This document shows positions 5,562-10,014 of a stretch of DNA of 10,014 bases, piece by piece. Location of the stretch: the NCBI GenBank assembly GCA_030631505.1, contig DAOVKX010000036.1, forward strand, positions 1 through 10,014. Reading direction: 5' to 3'. Under the pieces are notes generated by a model. That model did no database searches and was not told the DNA's origin. It saw only the letters and a program-made list of their open reading frames with translations. The stretch comes from Candidatus Nanohaloarchaea archaeon (lineage in GTDB: Archaea; EX4484-52; DAOVKX01). Every line of letters starts with the position of its first letter. Position 1 is the stretch's first letter. The position numbers and the translations under genes are program-made.

Positions 5562-6845
5562 TCATTCATCTGGATTTTTAGAAAGACACTCTTCATTTAA
5601 TGATTTAAACTTGCTATAAAGTGGGTGTTCACTTCCATATTCCTCCATCTTTTTTTCTATTTTCTTACATAGCGAAGTGTTTCCTGTCTTTTTACCAATT
5701 ATAGAATAGCACTCGTATTTTGGATGAGCATATTTCACATCTATACTATCGCAAATAGATGAATCTTCTTTTGAAATCGCTACGTTTCTATAACAATATG
5801 CTCTGCTTTTCTTACTCTTGCTTGAATCTGTTGGAATCTTATCGCAAATAGATTTGTCTTGTTTAAGTATCGCCACAGTTTCATAGCAGTTCCATTCTTC
5901 ATAAGCATACTCGCCTTCACTAACTATTTTACTGCAAAGAGAAGGATTTTTATTTAGAATAGCAAGATTATGATAACATGCACTCCTATAATCCATACAG
6001 AAAGTAGCATAATAATCAGCGCCTTCAAAAACTCTGTAACATAAATCAACAGTATGATTATCTATTTTTTGATCCTTTATTCTTTCACATACACTTGCTG
6101 AATTCTTCATTATTGCTTCTTTAATTATACTTTCAAAAATTCCTTTGTAACACCGCTCTCTTTTAAAATCAGAATCATAGCTTCTTTCCTCACAATAAAT
6201 CAAGTCTCCTTTTGCAGCAATAACTGAATCATAACAGACATCTTTATTAATTGGTGCAAATGACCACTTCTCATGTATATTGTCACATATTGAAAGATCT
6301 TTTTTAACTAAAGCTACTGCCAAATAACATATATCTCGCGCTCTATGCTCATTTTCCTCCTCACAGATACTTTCATCTTTTCTTACTCCTGCCCTGCAGG
6401 CAGTATTTGAAATGTGATTTTCTATTTTTCCACATAAATTAATATTATTGGTATCTATAGCCAATGCCGAATAACACCCCTCCCTCAGACCTTGTTGTTG
6501 ATAGCAATACATGTTATCACTGTATGAATATTCACTTTCTGTACAGTTTCCAACAGGCCAGAATTTCTCGCATAATGAAGCGTCTTTTTTATATTCAACA
6601 GTTTCGAGATAACAGGAATCAGGAGAAGAAGTTCTTTCACAATAGCTACTGTTCTGCATTGCCTTAGCAGTATAACAGGCATTTATAAATGATTCCTCAT
6701 CTGTAACATCACACAAAGAAGCTACAATCAAATTATCCGGCAATTCTGCATTAATACCTCCAGAGCTACCCACACAACCGCTAATAAAAACTATGCCAAA
6801 CAAAGTCAAAAAAGTTATGATGTATGTTGTGTTTTTTTGAACCAT
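5562..6845 (-). CDS. Cysteine-repeat lipoprotein, 427 aa
   Basis: The protein begins with a short signal sequence (hydrophobic residues 8-22) ending in a lipobox, I-S-G-C, with C24 as the probable lipid-bearing cysteine. It is therefore likely exported and membrane-anchored. The rest contains 28 further cysteines in about twelve imperfect repeats. The core pattern is C-Y-x-x-x-A followed by D/N-x-S-[IL]-C. Nine repeats have exactly thirteen residues between the two cysteines: 78/92, 124/138, 173/187, 204/218, 269/283, 290/304, 320/334, 351/365 and 379/393. The even cysteine number outside the lipobox suggests fourteen disulfides. A solenoid of disulfide-stapled helical hairpins is my inference. 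There is no catalytic motif, so adhesion or surface-scaffold roles are plausible. Potential N-glycosylation sequons such as NSS and NCT are present. The gene is A+T-rich and lies between two copies of the hef 5' end. Confidence 0.85.
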   Translation of the reverse strand: MVQKNTTYIITFLTLFGIVFISGCVGSSGGINAELPDNLIVASLCDVTDEESFINACYTAKAMQNSSYCERTSSPDSCYLETVEYKKDASLCEKFWPVGNCTESEYSYSDNMYCYQQQGLREGCYSALAIDTNNINLCGKIENHISNTACRAGVRKDESICEEENEHRARDICYLAVALVKKDLSICDNIHEKWSFAPINKDVCYDSVIAAKGDLIYCEERSYDSDFKRERCYKGIFESIIKEAIMKNSASVCERIKDQKIDNHTVDLCYRVFEGADYYATFCMDYRSACYHNLAILNKNPSLCSKIVSEGEYAYEEWNCYETVAILKQDKSICDKIPTDSSKSKKSRAYCYRNVAISKEDSSICDSIDVKYAHPKYECYSIIGKKTGNTSLCKKIEKKMEEYGSEHPLYSKFKSLNEECLSKNPDE

Positions 6846-6867
6846 AAAATTAGTGGTAGTAACTGCA

Positions 6868-6874
6868 TTATAAA
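6868..6874 (-). promoter_or_regulatory. TATA-like box of the lipoprotein gene
   Basis: On the minus strand ATTTATAAT is centred 26 bases before the ATG at 6845. It is separate from the hef promoter about 30 bases further away, so the two divergent genes have individual boxes. Confidence 0.6.
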
Positions 6875-6902
6875 TGCCTATGCCAACATAATATCCAAAG
6901 TA

Positions 6903-6990
6903 TTTTATAAATCTCCAACCCTAATTATAAAAAATGAGTTCTGGGTTTTTTGAGCATAAGCTAATAAGAAAGGATATAGTAGAAAAAAGA
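6903..6990 (+). repeat. Intact copy of the duplicated hef 5' region
   Basis: Direct-repeat partner of 5453-5540. Identical blocks are the 14-mer TTTTATAAATCTCC, the 10-mer AATTATAAAA and TTGAGCATAAG within the coding start. The copies differ by a 2-base indel in the A run before the ATG and by scattered substitutions. Confidence 0.8.
6904..6911 (+). promoter_or_regulatory. TATA box of hef
   Basis: TTTATAAA is centred 26.5 bases before the hef ATG at 6934, consistent with a leaderless transcript. It is identical to the box at 5454-5461. Confidence 0.65.
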
Positions 6991-9138
6991 GCATATCAGG
7001 AAGCAATAATAAAAAGCGCGGGCAGAAAAAACACGCTGGTCGTTCTGCCGACAGGCATTGGAAAAACAATCATCGGAGTTGGTGTCGCAGCAGACAGGCT
7101 TGAAAAATACCCGGACAGCAAAGTGCTGATTCTTGCCCCGACCAAGCCGCTTGTTGAACAGCACAAAAAGAGTTTTGAAAAAATGCTGAATCTTCATCCG
7201 GATGAGTTAAAAACACTCACAGGGAAAATTCCCGCGCCTAAAAGGAAAAAGGAGTGGCATGACGCCAAAGTTGTATTCGCAACGCCTCAGGTCGTGCAGA
7301 ATGATTTAATGAAAAAAAGGGTTTCACTGGAAAATTATTCTTTTTTGCTGGTTGATGAATCCCACAGGACAACAGGAAACTATGCCTACACAACAATAGC
7401 AAGAGAATATATGAAACAGTCAGAACTGCCATTAATTCTTGGCCTGACTGCATCGCCTGGCGGAACAAAGGAAAAAATAGGGAGAATATGCGGCAACCTC
7501 TTCATAGAAAATGTTGAAATACGCGGCGATGAAGACGAAGACGTAAAGCCATACGTCCAGCCAACAAAAATAAGCTGGGTAAAGGTTGAACTCCCGCCAA
7601 CCTTCATTAACATCTCAAATCACCTTGAAAACCTGATAGAAAAAAGGTCGCAATATCTCCTGAAAAATAATTTCATAATGTCATCAAAAGTCGGGAAAGG
7701 CGTACTGCTGAGGATTCAGAAAGAACTGAGCGCTAAACTATCCCAGAACAGGAATCCGTTCTTTTTCCCTGCGCTTCTCGATACCGCAGCGCTGATAAAG
7801 CTGAAACATGCGTTATCGCTTTTGCAGACGCAGGGAATCTCGCAGTTGCACAAGTATTTAAACAAACTGCAAAGCGAACAGACAAAATCATCCAAGGTAA
7901 TAATCAACGACAAGGAAATGAAAGATGTCATTGAAAAAACATTAAAACTCCACATTGACGGAGTTGAACACCCGAAACTGGACGAAATCATTGAAATCCT
8001 CAAAAAGGACTTGAAAGACGGCAAAAAGGCAATCATATTCACTCAGTACATCGACACAGTAAACAATATTTATTCAAAAATAACAAAAAACGCGCCTGAA
8101 TTAAACGCAGTAAAATTCATAGGGCAGAGAAAAGGGTTCTCGCAAAAAGAACAGCTGGAAGTACTGGATAAATTCAGGGAAGGTATATATAATGTTCTCG
8201 TTGCAACTTCTGTCGGGGAAGAAGGTCTGGACATCCCTGAACTGGACTTGGTTCTGTTCTATGAACCAATACCTTCGGAAATCAGGACAATCCAGAGAAG
8301 AGGAAGAACCGCAAGAAAAAAACCCGGGAAAGTAATAATATTAATGACAAAAAAGACAATAGACGAAAGTTATTACTGGAGCGCGCACCATAAGGAAAGA
8401 AAAATGAAAAAAGTCCTGCATGAAATGAAAAATGCATTGAACAACTCCAAAGCAAATGTAAAAGCACAGGAGTCCTTGGACAAGTACAAAAGCAAAAATG
8501 AAAAGCTGGTCATATACACAGACCATAGGGAAAACAGTTTGATACAGAAACTTAAGAACCGAAACGTGGAAGTCCGGGAAAAACAGCTGAAAGTCGGCGA
8601 TTACATAATAAGCGACAGGGTAGGGATAGAGCGAAAAACAGTCAAGGATTTTCTCCAGTCAATGATAGACGGCCGCCTTTTCAGGCAGATGTCTGAACTC
8701 TCTGAAAGTTTCGAAAGGCCCGTTCTGATAATTGAAGGAGACGACCTGTACACAAAAAGAAACATACATCCTAACGCAATCAGGGGCGCTTTAACGTCAA
8801 TAACAATTGATTTCAGAATTCCTATACTCTGGACAAAAAATGTTGAGGAAACAGCAACAATGCTGACAGCCCTTGCCAGAAGAGAGCAGCTCGACGAAAA
8901 ACGGGAAATCCAGATAAGATGCGCAAAAAGGCCCAAAAAACTAAGCGAAATGCAGGAGTACATAATAGCCGGCTTTCCAAACGTAAACAGCAAATTAAGC
9001 AGGCGGATTTTAAAAGAATTCAAAACGATTAAAAATTTCGTAAACGCGGGCGAAACCGAACTGCAAAAAATCGAAAAATTAGGCAAAGAAAAAGCAAATG
9101 GCATAAAAACCATAACCAACGCTGAATATATAGGGTAA
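6934..9138 (+). CDS. hef: Hef: SF2 helicase fused to XPF-type nuclease
   Basis: This 734-residue protein has the complete Hef architecture. The helicase half has Walker A LPTGIGKT (38-45), a DEAD-box-type motif II written DESH (141-144), motif III TAS (172-174), IIFTQ (367-371), the motif V region SVGEEGLDIP (426-435) and motif VI QRRGRTAR (454-461). The middle region (about 215-345) is the helical insert typical of Hef and FANCM. The nuclease half has DHRE (530-533), GDYIIS (555-560) and the XPF catalytic signature ERKTVKD (566-572). Tandem helix-hairpin-helix DNA binding follows at about 672-730. Hef unwinds and cleaves stalled forks and branched DNA, and it is the archaeal relative of FANCM and XPF. 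No motif is broken, so it should be active. Its first codons and promoter are duplicated next to corA. Confidence 0.96.
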   Translation: MSSGFFEHKLIRKDIVEKRAYQEAIIKSAGRKNTLVVLPTGIGKTIIGVGVAADRLEKYPDSKVLILAPTKPLVEQHKKSFEKMLNLHPDELKTLTGKIPAPKRKKEWHDAKVVFATPQVVQNDLMKKRVSLENYSFLLVDESHRTTGNYAYTTIAREYMKQSELPLILGLTASPGGTKEKIGRICGNLFIENVEIRGDEDEDVKPYVQPTKISWVKVELPPTFINISNHLENLIEKRSQYLLKNNFIMSSKVGKGVLLRIQKELSAKLSQNRNPFFFPALLDTAALIKLKHALSLLQTQGISQLHKYLNKLQSEQTKSSKVIINDKEMKDVIEKTLKLHIDGVEHPKLDEIIEILKKDLKDGKKAIIFTQYIDTVNNIYSKITKNAPELNAVKFIGQRKGFSQKEQLEVLDKFREGIYNVLVATSVGEEGLDIPELDLVLFYEPIPSEIRTIQRRGRTARKKPGKVIILMTKKTIDESYYWSAHHKERKMKKVLHEMKNALNNSKANVKAQESLDKYKSKNEKLVIYTDHRENSLIQKLKNRNVEVREKQLKVGDYIISDRVGIERKTVKDFLQSMIDGRLFRQMSELSESFERPVLIIEGDDLYTKRNIHPNAIRGALTSITIDFRIPILWTKNVEETATMLTALARREQLDEKREIQIRCAKRPKKLSEMQEYIIAGFPNVNSKLSRRILKEFKTIKNFVNAGETELQKIEKLGKEKANGIKTITNAEYIG

Positions 9139-9148
9139 TTTTCTTTCT
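9139..9148 (+). terminator. T-rich putative terminator of hef
   Basis: TTTTCTTTCT follows the hef stop directly. It is a typical pyrimidine-rich archaeal termination tract and precedes a new TATA box at 9165. Confidence 0.4.
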
Positions 9149-9164
9149 GTAAAAAACAAAACCA

Positions 9165-9172
9165 TATATAAA
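9165..9172 (+). promoter_or_regulatory. TATA box of the zinc-ribbon / archaeosortase pair
   Basis: TATATAAA is centred 25.5 bases before the ATG at 9194. It is the best TATA match in the window and supports the reality of the tiny gene that follows. Confidence 0.65.
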
Positions 9173-9193
9173 CCAACAGACCCAAATATTTCT

Positions 9194-9310
9194 ATGGTTA
9201 AATTCAAATGCAAATCCTGTGGAAAAGAAAAAAACACAAGGCACAAAACTCCAGAAAAAGTGGCAGAACCGCCAAGTTGCTGCGGCCAGAAGATGTATGT
9301 GGCATCATAA
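9194..9310 (+). CDS. 38-aa zinc-ribbon microprotein
   Basis: This short gene encodes 38 residues with C6-x-x-C9-G near the start and C29-C30-G near the end (KFKCKSCGKE and PSCCGQKM). It looks like a minimal zinc ribbon. The first knuckle is canonical. The second supplies only an adjacent cysteine pair, so the fourth ligand may be C30, H17 or a partner residue. Strong evidence that it is real comes from position: a TATATAAA box stands at the leaderless distance. The archaeosortase gene starts 12 bases after its stop with a Shine-Dalgarno sequence, so the two are probably co-transcribed. Its function is unknown. A metal-dependent regulator or helper of the membrane enzyme is a guess. Confidence 0.6.
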   Translation: MVKFKCKSCGKEKNTRHKTPEKVAEPPSCCGQKMYVAS

Positions 9311-9314
9311 GGTG
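9310..9314 (+). promoter_or_regulatory. Shine-Dalgarno site of the archaeosortase gene
   Basis: AGGTG overlaps the stop of the 38-aa gene and leaves eight bases before the ATG at 9323. It matches part of the archaeal anti-Shine-Dalgarno complement. This contrasts with the leaderless starts elsewhere and marks an internal operon gene. Confidence 0.5.
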
Positions 9315-9322
9315 TTCTCTCC

Positions 9323-9916
9323 ATGCCGAAACAGCATAAAAAAACAGCAGTCTGGAAAATATATAAAAAATGGGACACGTTCGAAAAAAAAGCCACAAAA
9401 CATTTCACAAAAAAACAAAGGAAATTGTGGGGAATCTTTATATTTCTGGCCAGGTTCTCTGCCCTTGCCATCCCATTGCATCTGATACTCTGGTTAAACC
9501 TGAACTCACACCCCCTTCAGATGTTGAATGCAGACATTCTGGAAAAACTTCTGGGCCTGACAGGCATAGATTTTGTCAGGAGCAACATCTCTTTCTTCCT
9601 TAAAACCCCTACAGGACTACTGAACCTGGAAGTATCAAGAGACTGCATAGGATGGAAATCCATGCTGGCAATCTCTGGTCTGGTTTTCGCTGTCAGAAAA
9701 GTCGGGCTTGAAAAAAAGCTGAAAGGTGTTTTGGCGGGACTCTGCATCCTGTTCATAGGCAATATAGTCCGCATGTTCACAACAGTTTACATGGCAGGGA
9801 AATACGGGCTTTATTTTTTTACACTGCTGCATTCGTTCCTGTGGCAGTGGGGCCTAATGGCACTGGTGCTGATTATATGGGTTATCTGGCTAAACAGCGC
9901 CTCAAAAAATATATAA
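9323..9916 (+). CDS. Archaeosortase/exosortase-family membrane protease
   Basis: This is a 197-residue integral membrane protein. The basic, soluble N-terminus (1-35) is followed by hydrophobic segments at about 36-59, 112-124, 134-153 and 172-191, with a further hydrophobic stretch near 163-170. The three family catalytic residues are present in order: C108 in SRDCIGWKSM, R150 in GNIVRMF and H170 in LLHSFLWQWG. In archaea such enzymes recognise C-terminal sorting tails on surface proteins, cut them and link the protein to lipid. No protein in this window has such a tail. The lipoprotein is anchored at its N-terminus and ends in a charged sequence. The target must therefore be elsewhere. The start is fixed by a Shine-Dalgarno site and by close spacing to the 38-aa zinc-ribbon gene. 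Confidence 0.85.
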   Translation: MPKQHKKTAVWKIYKKWDTFEKKATKHFTKKQRKLWGIFIFLARFSALAIPLHLILWLNLNSHPLQMLNADILEKLLGLTGIDFVRSNISFFLKTPTGLLNLEVSRDCIGWKSMLAISGLVFAVRKVGLEKKLKGVLAGLCILFIGNIVRMFTTVYMAGKYGLYFFTLLHSFLWQWGLMALVLIIWVIWLNSASKNI

Positions 9917-9921
9917 CCTGC

Positions 9922-9925
9922 TATA
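9922..9925 (+). promoter_or_regulatory. Weak TATA-like site before the last gene
   Basis: CTATACC is centred 23.5 bases before the GTG at 9947. It is a poor match, and TATATAA at 9910-9916, overlapping the archaeosortase stop, is an alternative. Confidence 0.25.
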
Positions 9926-9946
9926 CCAATATTCTAAACAAGGGGT

Positions 9947-10014
9947 GTGATAATTATAGAAAACAATTCTGACATTGCAATTCTGGAAGAGCATGACAAA
10001 AATATTTCAAAAAC
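9947..10014 (+). CDS. Start of an unidentified gene, 3'-truncated
   Basis: From a GTG at 9947-9949 the frame is open to the window end. It reads M-I-I-I-E-N-N-S-D-I-A-I-L-E-E-H-D-K and a little more. This is too short to assign a family. The hydrophobic start followed by charged residues looks like a first beta strand of a soluble domain. A G-rich stretch (AGGGGTG) overlaps the start and is too close to act as a normal ribosome site. Another candidate start is the ATG at 9993 in a different frame. The 30-base gap to the archaeosortase stop makes co-transcription possible. Confidence 0.4.
   Translation, partial: MIIIENNSDIAILEEHDKNISK

Noticed and set aside
5562..6845. CRISPR-like or satellite repeat suggested by the periodic pattern
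   Set aside because: The periodicity is at the protein level (cysteine repeats). The DNA units differ in length and sequence and have no constant repeat.
5453..6990. A transposon or insertion sequence between the hef repeats
   Set aside because: There is no transposase or integrase gene and no terminal inverted repeats in the interval. The direct repeats are hef coding and promoter sequence.
8601..9185. Long minus-strand open frame opposite the hef nuclease region
   Set aside because: It is a shadow of the hef reading frame. It has no promoter and no family signature, while the plus strand encodes unmistakable XPF motifs.
9079..9471. Minus-strand frame covering the hef end and the zinc-ribbon gene
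   Set aside because: It runs across a promoter, a small gene and the archaeosortase start on the other strand. Its phenylalanine-rich translation is the complement of A-rich coding sequence.
9219..9485. Plus-strand 88-residue frame overlapping both the zinc-ribbon and archaeosortase starts
   Set aside because: It is out of frame with both supported genes, is lysine- and glutamine-rich only because of A-rich DNA, and lacks its own promoter.
9323..9916. The cysteine-repeat lipoprotein as a substrate of the archaeosortase
   Set aside because: The lipoprotein has an N-terminal lipobox and a charged C-terminus (KNPDE), with no C-terminal membrane helix plus basic tail as sorting substrates need.

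Overview
This window looks archaeal. It carries a complete Hef (a SF2 helicase fused to an XPF nuclease) and an archaeosortase-type membrane enzyme. Most genes have an A+T-rich TATA-like box about 25-27 bases before the start codon and no Shine-Dalgarno sequence, which is the signature of leaderless archaeal transcripts. The A+T-rich, compact layout and the cysteine-repeat lipoprotein would suit a DPANN-type lineage, but that placement is an inference and the sequence alone does not prove it.

Layout. Positions 1-822 (+) are the C-terminal part of a HerA-type (DUF87) ATPase, cut by the window edge. Then follow a HAD-family phosphatase (-), a 118-residue orphan (+), a 147-residue helical orphan (-) and a MazG-like pyrophosphohydrolase (+). 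A scrap of a GNAT acetyltransferase follows the MazG-like gene. From 2687 to 5431 everything is on the minus strand: a PLD-type nuclease with a C-terminal double zinc-binding region, a 78-residue paralogue that keeps only the zinc region, an SGNH/GDSL hydrolase and a CorA-like Mg2+ channel. A 427-residue, 29-cysteine lipoprotein (-) comes next. On the plus strand follow hef, a 38-residue zinc-ribbon gene too short for routine ORF calling, the archaeosortase, and the start of one more gene. No gap without a gene exceeds about 130 bases.

Two duplications are the most informative structures. (1) The promoter and first codons of hef exist twice: intact at 6903-6990, and as a decayed stub at 5453-5540 next to corA. 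The stub shares a palindromic TATA box with corA. The lipoprotein gene lies exactly between the two copies, so it appears to have entered an older corA/hef divergent pair. (2) The PLD gene and its promoter region are duplicated in tandem, and one copy lacks the whole nuclease domain in frame. The 104-base non-coding spacer of this duplication is better conserved between copies than the zinc-binding coding sequence beside it.

Functionally the window mixes chromosome maintenance (HerA ATPase, Hef), nucleotide-pool cleaning (MazG-like), ion transport (CorA) and cell-surface work (lipoprotein, archaeosortase). A+T-rich accessory genes sit between these more conserved genes. No CRISPR array, tRNA, rRNA or insertion sequence was seen.
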